From Kitasatospora viridis (lineage in GTDB: Bacteria; Actinomycetota; Actinomycetes; Streptomycetales; Streptomycetaceae), in assembly GCF_007829815.1 (NCBI RefSeq), contig NZ_VIWT01000001.1, positions 3,247,501 to 3,311,500 of the forward strand: a DNA stretch of 64,000 nucleotides, given 5' to 3'. Positions 50,357 through 59,757 of this stretch are shown here, in pieces. Within the stretch, counting starts at the first letter, position 1. Every line of letters begins with the position of its first letter. Position numbers and translations under genes: made by a program. The notes beneath the pieces are model-generated. The model ran no database searches and was not told the DNA's origin. It saw nothing but the letters and a program-made list of their open reading frames with translations.

Positions 50357-53119
50357 ATGCTGTACGGGCGGGCAGGGGAGCAGGCATCCGTCGACGCGTT
50401 GCTGGCGGCGGCGCGGGAGGGGCGCAGCGGGGTGCTGGTGCTGCGCGGCGAGCCGGGGATCGGCAAGAGCGCGCTGCTGGACCTCGCGGCCGAGCGGGCC
50501 GAGGGGTTCCGGGTGATCCGGGCGACGGGGGTGGAGTTCGAGGCCGACCTGCCGTTCGCCGGCCTGCACCTGCTGCTGGCCCCCGCGCTGGACCGGCTGC
50601 CCGCGCTGCCCGCGCCGCAGCGGCGGGCGCTGGAGGCGGCGTTCGGGCTGGCGGAGGCGGCGGGGGCCGGGGAGCGGCTGGTCAGCGCGCTGGGCACGCT
50701 CGGTCTGCTGGCCGAACTCGCCGCCGAGCAGCCGCTGCTCTGCCTGGTGGACGACGCCCAGTGGCTGGACCGCGCCTCGGCGGACGCGCTGCTGCTGGCC
50801 GCCCGCCGGCTGGATCGGGAGGGTGTGGTGCTGCTCTTCGCGGCCCGGGACGGCGAGGGCGGTTTCGCCGCGCCCGGCCTGCCCGAGCTGCGGCTGGGCC
50901 CGCTGGAGCCGTCCGCCGCGGCCGAGTTGCTGACCGCGGTGGCCGGTGGCACGCAGGGGGAGGGGGCGGGTCTGCGCTACCGGGTGCTGGCCGAGGCCCG
51001 GGGCAATCCGCTGGCGCTGACCGAACTGCCCGCCGCGGTGGCCGCCGGCCTGGCGCCGGGGGACGGCCCGGTGGCGCTCACCGACCGGTTGCGGCAGGCC
51101 TTCCTCGGCCAGGTGGCCCGGCTGCCCGGCCCGACCCGGGCGCTGCTGCTGGTGGCCGCGGCCGAGGAGCAGGGCGAGCTGGCCACCGTGCTGCGGGCCG
51201 CCGAGGCGCTCGGCGCGGGGGCGGCCGACCTGGCGCCGGCCGAGTCGGCCGGTCTGCTGAGCCGCTCGCCGGACGGTGCCCGGCTGCGCCTGCGGCACCC
51301 GCTGCTGCGCACCGCGCTGCTCGAATCAGCCGAGCTGGACGAAAAGTTGACGATCCATCAGGCCATTGGCAAGGAGCTGCTGGCGGCGGGGGAGGAGGAC
51401 CGGGGCAGCTGGCACCTGGCGCTCGCGGCCACCGGGCAGGACGCGGCGCTGGCCGCCGCGCTGGAGCGGGCCGGCCGCCGGGCCGCCGCCAAGGCCGGGC
51501 ACTCCGGTGCGGCGGCGGCTTTCGAGCGGGCCGCCCGGCTCTCGCCTGACCCGGCGGTGGCGGTGCGCTGCCTGACCCTGGCGGCGGAGGCGGCGCTGGA
51601 CGCGGCCGAGGCCGACCGGGCCCGCCGACTGGCCGAGCGGGCGGCCGAGTTGGCCGCCGCCGAGTCGGCCGGGGGCGGCGACGAGCACGTGCTGGCCGTG
51701 CTGGACTGGGTGCGCGGCACCGTCGCCTTCTGGCGCGGTGACTACCCGGAGGCGCACCGGCTGCTGCTCACCGCGGTCGACCGGGACATCGAGCCGTCGG
51801 TCGCCGTGCGCGGTCTGCTGCAGGCCTTCCACACCGCCTGGTACCTGGGCGACGAGGCGGTGCGCGAGGTGCTGCGCCGCCTCGGTGCGGTCGAACTGCC
51901 GGACGGCGAGGCCTTGGTGCCACTGGTCGCGCAGCTGCTCGGGCTGGTCGGCCCGGCCTTCGGGCGGCCGCCGGCGGGGCCGGCCGCGGAGCCGCTGCTG
52001 TCGGCCGCCCGCCGGGCCCGGGCGGCCGGGGCGGACAGCCCGCGCGACCTGGTGCAGCTGGCCGGTGCCGCGCTGGTGGCCGGGCGGGACGTCGAAACCT
52101 TCCAGCTGGCCGAGGAGTTGATCGCCGAGTCGCGGGCGGCGGGCGCGCTCGGGCTGCTGCCCACGCTGCTCTTCTTCCGCGGTGAGGCCGAGCTGTTCCA
52201 CGGCCGCCACCGCGACGCCGAGTTGGCCGCCGCCGAGGGCCTGACCCTGGCCCGGGACCTGGGGCAGTCCCAGTGGGTCAGTCAACTCTGCGCCATGGAG
52301 GCCTACTTGGCGGCCATCCGGGGTGACGGCGAGACGGTCGCGAGCCGCACCGCCGAGGCGCTCGGGGACGCGGCCACCGCCTGGGGCGCCCCGGCCGCCG
52401 GCACCTCCTGGACCCAGTGGGCGCTGGCCGTGCACGACTTGGGGCAGGGCCGGGCGGCGGAGGTGGTGGAGCGGCTGGCCGGGCACGCGACGGGCCCGTA
52501 CCGGCACCACGTCTCGGCGGTGCGCACCGTGCCCGACCTGGTCGAGGCGGCCGTGCGGCTGGGCGCCCCGGAGCGGGCCGAGCCGGCCTTCGAGGAGTTC
52601 GCGGCCTGGTCGGCCCGGATCGGCGATCCCGGGTGGGCCAGGGCGCTGGTGCTGCGCTGCCAGGCCCTGCTCGGCCCCGCCGAGTTGGCCGAGTCCGGCT
52701 ACCTGGCGGCACTGGAGCTGCACGAGACGGCCGACCGGCCGTTCGAACTCGCCCGCACCAGCCTGCTGTTCGGCGAGTGGCTGCGGCGCGGCAAGCGCAA
52801 GACCGAGGCCCGGGCCCGACTGCGCACCGCGCTGGAGGTGTTCGAGCGGCTCGGCGCCGCGCCCTGGGCCGAGCGGGCCCGCACCGAGCTGGGCGCGGCC
52901 GGTTCGGCCGCCCCGCAGGCGGCGCCGGCCGGCCCGCTGGCCGGGCTGACCCCGCAGGAGGAGCAGATCGTCCGGCTGGCGGCGCGGGGGCTGTCGAACC
53001 GGGAGATCGCCGCCCAGCTCTTCCTCAGCCCCCGCACCGTCGGCCACCACCTCTACAAGGCCTACCCGAAGCTGGGCATCGCCTCGCGCGGCGAACTCGG
53101 TGCGCTGATCGCCGACTGA
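50357..53119 (+). CDS. LAL-type LuxR transcriptional regulator
   Basis: A 920-residue large ATP-binding LuxR regulator. It has Walker A GEPGIGKSA (31-39), Walker B LLCLVDDAQWLD, a helical TPR-like middle (about 380-820) and a C-terminal LuxR helix-turn-helix (LTPQEEQIVRLAARGLSNREIAAQLFLSPRTVGHHLYK). It is divergent from the SnoaL-MFS genes, which it probably activates or represses. It is very close to the convergent phosphodiesterase gene downstream. Confidence 0.95.
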   Translation: MLYGRAGEQASVDALLAAAREGRSGVLVLRGEPGIGKSALLDLAAERAEGFRVIRATGVEFEADLPFAGLHLLLAPALDRLPALPAPQRRALEAAFGLAEAAGAGERLVSALGTLGLLAELAAEQPLLCLVDDAQWLDRASADALLLAARRLDREGVVLLFAARDGEGGFAAPGLPELRLGPLEPSAAAELLTAVAGGTQGEGAGLRYRVLAEARGNPLALTELPAAVAAGLAPGDGPVALTDRLRQAFLGQVARLPGPTRALLLVAAAEEQGELATVLRAAEALGAGAADLAPAESAGLLSRSPDGARLRLRHPLLRTALLESAELDEKLTIHQAIGKELLAAGEEDRGSWHLALAATGQDAALAAALERAGRRAAAKAGHSGAAAAFERAARLSPDPAVAVRCLTLAAEAALDAAEADRARRLAERAAELAAAESAGGGDEHVLAVLDWVRGTVAFWRGDYPEAHRLLLTAVDRDIEPSVAVRGLLQAFHTAWYLGDEAVREVLRRLGAVELPDGEALVPLVAQLLGLVGPAFGRPPAGPAAEPLLSAARRARAAGADSPRDLVQLAGAALVAGRDVETFQLAEELIAESRAAGALGLLPTLLFFRGEAELFHGRHRDAELAAAEGLTLARDLGQSQWVSQLCAMEAYLAAIRGDGETVASRTAEALGDAATAWGAPAAGTSWTQWALAVHDLGQGRAAEVVERLAGHATGPYRHHVSAVRTVPDLVEAAVRLGAPERAEPAFEEFAAWSARIGDPGWARALVLRCQALLGPAELAESGYLAALELHETADRPFELARTSLLFGEWLRRGKRKTEARARLRTALEVFERLGAAPWAERARTELGAAGSAAPQAAPAGPLAGLTPQEEQIVRLAARGLSNREIAAQLFLSPRTVGHHLYKAYPKLGIASRGELGALIAD

Positions 53120-53132
53120 TCGAGCGTCAGGT

Positions 53133-54791
53133 TCAGCGGACCGGCAGCACCTTGGTGTGCTCGGTGCGCACCGCCTGCAGGTCCTGCGGGTTCAGGCCGA
53201 GCAGCTTCAGGATGGTCGGCGCGATCTGCTTGGTCTGCACCGGGGCCGAGTCGCGCACGTGGTCCGGGGTGCCGGCGCCGGCGACCACCAGCGGCACGTC
53301 CAGGTCGTCGGCGTGCGCGCCGCCGTGCTCGGCGACCTTGCCCTTGCCGCCGGTGTACACCACGCCGTACTGCGAGATGCCGAAGACGTCCGGCACCCGC
53401 GGGTCGCCCGGCTTCACGCCGAAGTAGTCGGCCGCCTGCTCGCCCGCGTAGACCTTGGTCAGGCCGGAGGCGGTGAAGGCCTTGGGGGCGCCGTTGACGT
53501 CGTTGCCGGTGCCGTTCTGGGCCAGCAGGTAGTTCTTGGCGAAGGCGGTGGCGGCGGCCGAGCGGTCGTTCAGCCAGAGCAGCACGCCGTCGTCGTCCAC
53601 CGAGTGGGCGACCAGGTCGCCGGCGCCCGGGTGGGCCTGCTTCCAGGCGGCGTTCAGGCCGTCCAGCAGCGGGCCGTCGTCGATCCGGGTGAGCGCCTGC
53701 GGGTCGGTCGGCGACTGGCCGTGCTTGGCGGAGAGGATCACCGTGGTGCTCTTGTCCAGGTGCTCCTTGCGCAGCTCGGCGGTGAGCGCGCCGACCTGGG
53801 CGTTGACGTAGTCCAGCGCCTTGCCGAGCAGCGGGCTGGGCACGTTCTTGCTGGTGTAGCCGCCGGGCAGGCCGTCGGAGTTCGGCAGCTTCTGGGCGGT
53901 GGAGACGCTCTGGAAGTTCAGGCCGAAGATCGCCGGGGTGCCGGTCTTGTGGGCGCGGCCGTGGTCGTAGCCGTCGATCTCGTTGAGGACCGCCTGCACC
54001 TTGTAGCCGTCGTACTGCTGGGTGGCCTTGTTGTCGGTGGTCCAGTCGTTGCCGGCCGGGTAGCCGTTCGCGTCGGAGTTGATCTCCGGGGTGAACAGGT
54101 CGTCGATGCCGGTGCCGGAGGGGCCGTTCAGGATGTCGTAGGCGGCGTGCTTGTCCGACCAGGCGGTGTGCAGGCCGGCCTGCTTGGCCACCTCGAAGAT
54201 GGTGTTCACCTGCAGGTAGGAGTGCGGGTAGACCGGCTTGCAGGTGGTCGGGTCCACCGGCAGGGCGCTCGGGTTGAGCAGGGTCTGCGGCTTGCCGGTC
54301 ATCTGCAGGATCGAGCCGGGCAGCCCGGCCAGGCCCTGGCCGGCGTCGATCGAGGCCTTGTTCTTGTCCAGGTCCTCGGTCAGGTCCACCTCGACGCCGG
54401 GCTTGGCGCCCTTGCAGTCGGTGGTGCCGGCGGGCAGCAGCGCGGCGTTGTACGTGTCGTCGTAGTAGACGCCGGTGGTGCCCGGGCCGCCGCCGGTGGC
54501 CTGCGCGACCATGCCGGGGAAGGAGTCCGAGGGGGTGGTGGTCCGGGCGTCGGTGTACTGGACCCCGCCGTTCACCAGCTTGGCCAGCGCGGACTGCGGG
54601 TGCTGGGCGACGTACCAGCTCAGGTCCGACTGGTGGAGGCCGTCCACCGAGATCAGCAGCACGTGCTTGGCAGCGCCGTGCTGGCGGGCGGCGAGGTCGT
54701 TGCCGGCGGCGTAGGCCTGGCTGAGCGATCCGGCGGCCAGCGCGACTGAGGCGCTGAGCACGGCGGCAACACGGACGGAGCGTCGGTTCAC
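53133..54791 (-). CDS. Secreted phosphodiesterase/alkaline phosphatase-fold protein
   Basis: A 552-residue protein with a signal peptide (residues 1-28, cleavage near AYA-AG). The metal-binding VLLISVDGL is near residue 48, and the nucleophile Thr or Ser is in TTTPSDSFPGM. AWSDKHAAYDI and the distal AEHGGAHADDLDVPLVV carry further ligands. The fold is that of type I phosphodiesterases and nucleotide pyrophosphatases. It is convergent with the LAL gene, with only 13 bp between. The substrate is unknown. Confidence 0.9.
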   Translation of the reverse strand: MNRRSVRVAAVLSASVALAAGSLSQAYAAGNDLAARQHGAAKHVLLISVDGLHQSDLSWYVAQHPQSALAKLVNGGVQYTDARTTTPSDSFPGMVAQATGGGPGTTGVYYDDTYNAALLPAGTTDCKGAKPGVEVDLTEDLDKNKASIDAGQGLAGLPGSILQMTGKPQTLLNPSALPVDPTTCKPVYPHSYLQVNTIFEVAKQAGLHTAWSDKHAAYDILNGPSGTGIDDLFTPEINSDANGYPAGNDWTTDNKATQQYDGYKVQAVLNEIDGYDHGRAHKTGTPAIFGLNFQSVSTAQKLPNSDGLPGGYTSKNVPSPLLGKALDYVNAQVGALTAELRKEHLDKSTTVILSAKHGQSPTDPQALTRIDDGPLLDGLNAAWKQAHPGAGDLVAHSVDDDGVLLWLNDRSAAATAFAKNYLLAQNGTGNDVNGAPKAFTASGLTKVYAGEQAADYFGVKPGDPRVPDVFGISQYGVVYTGGKGKVAEHGGAHADDLDVPLVVAGAGTPDHVRDSAPVQTKQIAPTILKLLGLNPQDLQAVRTEHTKVLPVR

Positions 54792-55085
54792 GGGGAGACT
54801 CCTGAACTCACGGTGTGCGAGCGGCGATCGGCTCGGGTCATGAGTAGTGGCCGGCGATGTACGAGGGGCGTCCCCGCCGTGAACGTGCCACGAACCGTCG
54901 CCGCGCTACGGGCGGGTACCTTGACGGCCGCTCAGGGGCCGGCCCGTCAGATCTGCCGCGGCGGCGCCCTGACCAGCCCGAACCGCTGCCGGCCCGGCAC
55001 GCGGCCGGCCCGTCCGCACGGCCCGCTGCCCGCCCGCGCCCCGGGGCTTCTCCCAGACTTCCCCCGGACATGCCTGAAAACCAGT
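54792..55085. other. Intergenic region upstream of the phosphodiesterase gene
   Basis: No supported gene is seen. It should hold the promoter of the minus-strand phosphodiesterase gene. Open frames of up to 110 codons occur but lack coding character or recognisable protein. Confidence 0.45.
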
Positions 55086-55119
55086 CAGAGCCGGTCTCCC
55101 TTGCGGGAGACCGGCTCTG
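55086..55119 (-). terminator. Terminator of tRNA-Pro
   Basis: A perfect 15-bp stem (CAGAGCCGGTCTCCC and its complement) has a TTGC loop. It lies 16 bp downstream of the tRNA-Pro 3' end. Confidence 0.85.
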
Positions 55120-55135
55120 AGCTGGTCTTACTGGG

Positions 55136-55209
<74 letters not shown>

Positions 55210-55284
55210 GTCCTGCGTTTGTCGCTCGGTCTCCCTGGCGACGAGTAGAACTCTATCCCATGCTGCTCGGGAGACGAAATCCGG

Positions 55285-56229
55285 TTATCGGGGGCGGGGT
55301 GTCAGGGTCATCAGGGTGGCCTCGGGGGGGCAGGCGAAGCGGATCGGGGTGTAGCGGTTGGTGCCGCAGCCGGCGGAGACGTGCAGGTGGGACAGGTTGC
55401 CGCCGGCGCGGTGGGTGGACAGGCCCTTGACCCGCTTGGCGTCCAGGTCGCAGTTGGTGACCAGGGCGCCGTAGAAGGGGACGCAGAGCTGGCCGCCGTG
55501 GGTGTGGCCGGCCAGGATCAGCGGGTAGCCGTCGGCGGTGAAGGCGTCCAGGCTGCGCAGGTAGGGCGCGTGCACCACGCCGATCGACAGGTCGGCGTCG
55601 GCGGACGGGCCGCCGGCCACCGCGGCGTAGCGGTCGCGGCGGATGTGCGGGTCGTCCAGTCCGGTGAACTCGATGTCCAGGCCGTCCAGGGTGAGCCGGC
55701 CGCGGGTGTTGGTCAGGTCCAGCCAGCCGGCGGCGTCGAAGCCGTCGCGCAGCTTCTCCCACGGGTTGTGGACGGCGCCGGTGATGCCGGCCCGGCCGGT
55801 GCCGTCGGCGTTGTTCAGGCCGTGGTTCCCGGAGGCCAGGGCCTTCAGGTAGCGGGTGGGGCTCTTCCGGGCGGGGCCGTAGTAGTCGTTGGACCCGAAG
55901 ACGTAGACGCCGGGGAACTCCATCAGCGGGCCGAGCGCGTCCAGGGTGGCGGGCACGCCGAGCGGGTCGGAGAGGTTGTCGCCGGTGTTGACCACCAGGT
56001 CCGGGCGCAGCCCGGCGAGGCTGCGCAGCCAGCGCTGCTTCTTGTGCTGGCCGGTCACCATGTGGATGTCGGAGACCTGCAGTACCCGTAGCGGTCGGGC
56101 GCCCTGTGGCAGCACGGGGACGTCCACCCGGCGGAGCCGGAATGCGCGGACCTCGTACCCGGCGGAGTAGGCGAGCGTGGCGGCGCCGGTGGCGGCGACG
56201 GCGAGCGGAACGGAGTACAGCTTTCGCAT
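55285..56229 (-). CDS. Metallophosphoesterase with N-terminal anchor
   Basis: A 314-residue protein. A hydrophobic N-terminus (PLAVAATGAATLAYSAGYEV) precedes a calcineurin-like domain with QVSDIHM, NTGDNLSDP, FGSNDYYGP and AGHTHGGQL ligands. The HTH-like block SDIH replaces the SDTH of its relative at 1089-2303. The ATG at 56229 is chosen; longer frames add unlikely sequence. It is divergent from the Eis-like gene. Phosphodiesterase activity toward an unknown substrate is inferred. Confidence 0.9.
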   Translation of the reverse strand: MRKLYSVPLAVAATGAATLAYSAGYEVRAFRLRRVDVPVLPQGARPLRVLQVSDIHMVTGQHKKQRWLRSLAGLRPDLVVNTGDNLSDPLGVPATLDALGPLMEFPGVYVFGSNDYYGPARKSPTRYLKALASGNHGLNNADGTGRAGITGAVHNPWEKLRDGFDAAGWLDLTNTRGRLTLDGLDIEFTGLDDPHIRRDRYAAVAGGPSADADLSIGVVHAPYLRSLDAFTADGYPLILAGHTHGGQLCVPFYGALVTNCDLDAKRVKGLSTHRAGGNLSHLHVSAGCGTNRYTPIRFACPPEATLMTLTPRPR

Positions 56230-56375
56230 CGGTCCATGGTCGCAGACCGGTCCGCTCCGGGTGAACCGGGCCCGGACGGCGGACCACCGGACGAACCGGA
56301 CTCGTTCGTTGACGCACCTGAGCCGACGGGAATACGTTCTCACGGACCGTCAGGACACCACCCCGCGAGGCGTCG

Positions 56376-57587
56376 ATGCAGATCCGCTCCACCACCGAGG
56401 CCGACCTCGACACCTTCCTGAGCACCCTGTGCGACGCGTTCGGGTCGGTCTGGCAGTCGCCCGGCGAGTCGCCCTGGTGGGCCGCCTACGAGATGGACCG
56501 CCACCTGCTCGCCGAGGACGCGGCGGGCCGGCCGATCGGCACCGCGGGCGCCTACAGCTTCGAGCTGACCCTGCCCGGCGGGGCGACGGCGCCCGCGGCC
56601 GGGATCACCGGGGTGGGCGTGCTGCCATCGCACCGGCGGCAGGGGGTGCTGAGCGCCCTGATGCGGCACCAGCTGGAGCAGCTGCGCGGGGCGGGGGAGT
56701 TCCTGGCGGTGCTGCTGGCCACCGAGGCGGTGATCTACCGGCGGTTCGGCTACGGGCCGGCCAGCTACCGGCAGCGGGTCGCGGTGGACCTGGGCCGGGG
56801 CGCCTTCGCGGTCCCGGTGGAGGCGGGCGGCAGCATCGAGCTGCGGCACCGCGCGGACTGCGAGGAGGAGCTCGCCGAGGTGTACGACCGGGTCAGGCTG
56901 GTGCAGCCGGGCGCGCTCTCCCGCCCGGCGCACTGGTGGGCCAAGGGTGCTGGCCGGCCCCCGGTCTCGCGCGCGCCGCGCCACATCGCCTTCCACCGGG
57001 ACGCGGCCGGCCGGCTCCAGGGCTACGCCTGCTACACCATCGCGGTCACCGACCAGCAGCGGTCGCTGCGGACGCTCACGGTCGAGGAGCTGGTCGCGGC
57101 GACCGACGAGGCCCAGGCCGCGCTGGCCCGCTACTGCCTGGACCACGACCTGGTGAGCACCGTGGTCTTCGCCGACCTGCCGCCGCGCAGCCCGCTGCGC
57201 TGGCGGCTGGCCGACTACCGGGCGGCGCGCACCGAGGCCGAGCAGGACTACCTCTGGGTCCGGCTGCTGGACGTGCCCCGGGCCTTGGCGGCCCGCGGCT
57301 ACCCGGCCGACGGGCGGCTGGTCGTCGAGGTGGACGACCCGTTCCTCGGCGAGCGCGGGCGCTACCTGCTCGTGGTGGCGGACGGCGTGGGCGTCTGCGA
57401 GCCGACCGGGGAGCCGACCGAGCTGGCGCTGGACGTCGCCGACCTGGGCTCGCTCTACCTGGGCGGCACCCGGGCGAGCGACCTGGTCCGGGCCGGCCGG
57501 ATCCGGGAGCTGGTGCCGGGCGCGGCGCTGCGGGCGGACGCGCTGCTGGGCGCGGAGCGCGAGCCGCACTGCGTGCACTTCTTCTAG
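56376..57587 (+). CDS. Eis-like GNAT acetyltransferase
   Basis: A 403-residue protein. The N-terminal GNAT domain has GVGVLPSHRRQGVLSALM near 80-98. A second GNAT-like domain and a C-terminal SCP2-like domain end in HCVHFF. In mycobacterial Eis the C-terminal carboxylate takes part in catalysis, and it is kept here. Family members acetylate aminoglycosides or polyamines. The real substrate cannot be told. Confidence 0.9.
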   Translation: MQIRSTTEADLDTFLSTLCDAFGSVWQSPGESPWWAAYEMDRHLLAEDAAGRPIGTAGAYSFELTLPGGATAPAAGITGVGVLPSHRRQGVLSALMRHQLEQLRGAGEFLAVLLATEAVIYRRFGYGPASYRQRVAVDLGRGAFAVPVEAGGSIELRHRADCEEELAEVYDRVRLVQPGALSRPAHWWAKGAGRPPVSRAPRHIAFHRDAAGRLQGYACYTIAVTDQQRSLRTLTVEELVAATDEAQAALARYCLDHDLVSTVVFADLPPRSPLRWRLADYRAARTEAEQDYLWVRLLDVPRALAARGYPADGRLVVEVDDPFLGERGRYLLVVADGVGVCEPTGEPTELALDVADLGSLYLGGTRASDLVRAGRIRELVPGAALRADALLGAEREPHCVHFF

Positions 57588-57648
57588 GCCGGCGCCTGCG
57601 TGATCAACTCCGCCTGATCCCCGGCCCCTTGACGCAGCCGTTCGATCC

Positions 57649-57724
57649 GTGGAGTAGTGGAGCACCGGAGTACTGGAAGACCGGAGTACTGGAAGACCGG
57701 AGTACTGGAAGACCGGAGTACTGG
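57649..57724. repeat. 16-bp tandem repeat array
   Basis: The unit CCGGAGTACTGGAAGA occurs three times exactly (57665-57712), then partly (57713-57724). A degenerate copy at 57649-57664 precedes it. Each unit contains the palindrome AGTACT. It lies in the gap between the Eis-like and M14 peptidase genes. Confidence 0.85.
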
Positions 57725-57763
57725 CGGTCCGTCAGTGGACGATCCGCCGCGGGGGAGGGGTCC

Positions 57764-59143
57764 GTGCTGGGTGGCGCCTGCGGGGAGGCCCCGCTGATAT
57801 CCGTCGACGCGTCGACCGCGTCCGGCCGCACCGTGCTGCTGGCGGACCGGCACCCGACCAGCCGCCAGGTGCTCGACTCCGCCGCCGAGCTGGTGCGCCG
57901 TCACCCGCGGGCCTGCCGGCTGCGCACCGTCGGCCGTTCGCGGGCCGGCCGCCCGCTGCACCTGCTCTCGGTCGGCCACGGCCCGCGGCACGCCCTGGTG
58001 GTGGCGGGGGCGCACGCCAACGAGGCGGCCGGCGGGGCCACCGTGATCGAGCTGGCCCACCGGGCGCTGGCCGACCTCGGCGTGGTCGGCCCGGCGCCCG
58101 CCGCCCCGCTCCGCGATCCCGACCTGACCTGGCACTTCCTGCTCTGCCTCGACCCGGACGCCGCCCTGCTGGCCGAGGTCGGCCCCCGCGAACCCGGCGT
58201 GCTGCTGGACCACTTCCGCGCCTTCCACCGCCAGGCCCCGGACGAGCAGCCCGAGTGGGCGCCCTCGGTCGGCGCGGTGCTGCCGGAGAGCCGGGCGCTG
58301 CTCGAACTCATCGACGAGCTGCGGCCGTTCGTCCAGTGCTCGCTGCACACCATCGAGCTGGGCGGCGCCTTCGTCCAGTCCACCGCCGAACTGCCGGGCC
58401 TGGCCGAAGCGTTCGGCAAGTCGGCGGCCGAGCTGGGGATCCCGCTGGACCTCGGCCCGTACGACACCCTCTACTGGCCCAGCCCCGGCCCGGGCGCCTA
58501 CCTGATGCCGCCGGTCGCCGAGGTGGAGCGCTCGGCGGCGGCCTCCTGGGCGGTCGGCACCACCACCTGGCACGCCCCGCACCGGTACGGCGGCAGCACG
58601 GTGATCATCGAGGTCCCGCTCTGGGCCGGCGAGCGGGCGGCCGACGCCGGGCCCCTCGCCGACCCGGCCCCCGGGCTGATCGCCGCCGCCGACCGGCTGC
58701 GCGGGCGGGGCCGGCTGGTCGAGCGGCTGTACGCGGCCACCACCGCCAGGCTCGGCCCGGAGCCGGGGCCCGGGCTGCGTACCGCCCGGGAGACGCTGCG
58801 GGTGCTGGCGCCGATCGCGGACGACTGGGACCCCCGGGTGCCGCAGCCGGGGGCGCCGGCGATGCCGCCGATGACCGGGGCCCGGCTGGCCGGCGTGGAG
58901 GCCTGGTCGCACTGCCTGCCGCTGCGGGTGGTCGCCCTGCTGCGCCGCGCGCTGCTGGAGCGCCCGACCGGCGCCGGCCGGCCGGGCGGTGACCTGGCCG
59001 ACCGGCTCGACGGCCTGCTGGCGCATTGGTGCGCCGAGTACCAGCGCCGGCTCGGCGGGGTCTGGGTCCCGGCGGTCCGTCAGATCGAGCAACAGGCTCG
59101 CGCGGTGCGGTCCGCGGTGGAACTCGCCCGCCCCGGGCGTTAA
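57764..59143 (+). CDS. M14-family zinc carboxypeptidase-like protein
   Basis: A 459-residue peptidase-like protein with the M14 zinc site HANE (H-x-x-E) in GAHANEAAGGAT and the third ligand in SLHTIELGG. No signal peptide is evident. The GTG at 57764 has GGGGGAGGGG upstream; longer frames would cross the tandem repeats. The C-terminal 200 residues are helical with no known domain. Substrate unknown, possibly a peptide amide or cell-wall fragment. Confidence 0.85.
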   Translation: MLGGACGEAPLISVDASTASGRTVLLADRHPTSRQVLDSAAELVRRHPRACRLRTVGRSRAGRPLHLLSVGHGPRHALVVAGAHANEAAGGATVIELAHRALADLGVVGPAPAAPLRDPDLTWHFLLCLDPDAALLAEVGPREPGVLLDHFRAFHRQAPDEQPEWAPSVGAVLPESRALLELIDELRPFVQCSLHTIELGGAFVQSTAELPGLAEAFGKSAAELGIPLDLGPYDTLYWPSPGPGAYLMPPVAEVERSAAASWAVGTTTWHAPHRYGGSTVIIEVPLWAGERAADAGPLADPAPGLIAAADRLRGRGRLVERLYAATTARLGPEPGPGLRTARETLRVLAPIADDWDPRVPQPGAPAMPPMTGARLAGVEAWSHCLPLRVVALLRRALLERPTGAGRPGGDLADRLDGLLAHWCAEYQRRLGGVWVPAVRQIEQQARAVRSAVELARPGR

Positions 59144-59182
59144 TCATGGGCGGATCGGTCGCGGGGATGTGAGGATTGGCCC

Positions 59183-59641
59183 ATGACGACGCTCAAGGAG
59201 CGGCTGCGGGATGACCTGACGGCCGCGATCAAGGCCCGGGACGAACTCCGCTCGTCCACCCTGCGACTGACCCTGTCCGCCGTGTCGGCGGCCGAGGTCG
59301 CGGGTGACGAGAAGCGGGAGCTCACCGACGAAGAGGTTCAGCAGGTGGTGCGGGCCGAGGCGAAGAAGCGGCGGGACGCCGCGGAGGCGTTCGCCGGTGC
59401 CGACCGGCCGGCCCAGGCCGAGCGCGAGCGCGCCGAGGGGCAGGTGCTCGCCGGCTACCTGCCGCAGCAGCTCGGCGACGAGGAGCTGGCCGCCGTGGTG
59501 GCCGCCGCGGTCGCCGAGAGCGGGGCCACCGGACCGCAGGGCATGGGCGCCGTGATGAAGCTGGTCCGCCCCAAGGTCGAGGGCGTCGCCGAGGGCGGCC
59601 GGGTGGCCGCCGCCGTGAAGGCGGCGCTGGCCGCCAAGTGA
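59183..59641 (+). CDS. GatB/YqeY domain protein
   Basis: A 152-residue YqeY protein: LKERLRDDLTAAIKARDELRSSTLRLTLSAV, then LPQQLGDEELAAVVAAAVAESG and GAVMKLVRPKVEGVAEGGRV. It resembles the C-terminal part of GatB that contacts tRNA. Free-standing members are of uncertain function. A clear hairpin follows at 59672. Confidence 0.93.
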   Translation: MTTLKERLRDDLTAAIKARDELRSSTLRLTLSAVSAAEVAGDEKRELTDEEVQQVVRAEAKKRRDAAEAFAGADRPAQAERERAEGQVLAGYLPQQLGDEELAAVVAAAVAESGATGPQGMGAVMKLVRPKVEGVAEGGRVAAAVKAALAAK

Positions 59642-59671
59642 CGGGTGCTCAGCTGACCTGACGTGAGGAGC

Positions 59672-59695
59672 GCCCGGTGCCGATCGGCACCGGGC
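59672..59695 (+). terminator. Terminator after yqeY
   Basis: A perfect 10-bp stem (GCCCGGTGCC and its complement) with a GATC loop is followed by CTTCTTTTCTT, a T-rich run typical of intrinsic termination. Confidence 0.85.
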
Positions 59696-59757
59696 ACTCC
59701 TTCTTTTCTTCCCGTCCCCGGACTCTTCCCGTCTCCGGACTCTTCCCGTCTCCCGGG

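Noticed and set aside
57665..57712. Tandem repeats considered as a CRISPR array
   Set aside because: Repeats are directly adjacent with no spacers, and no cas genes are nearby.
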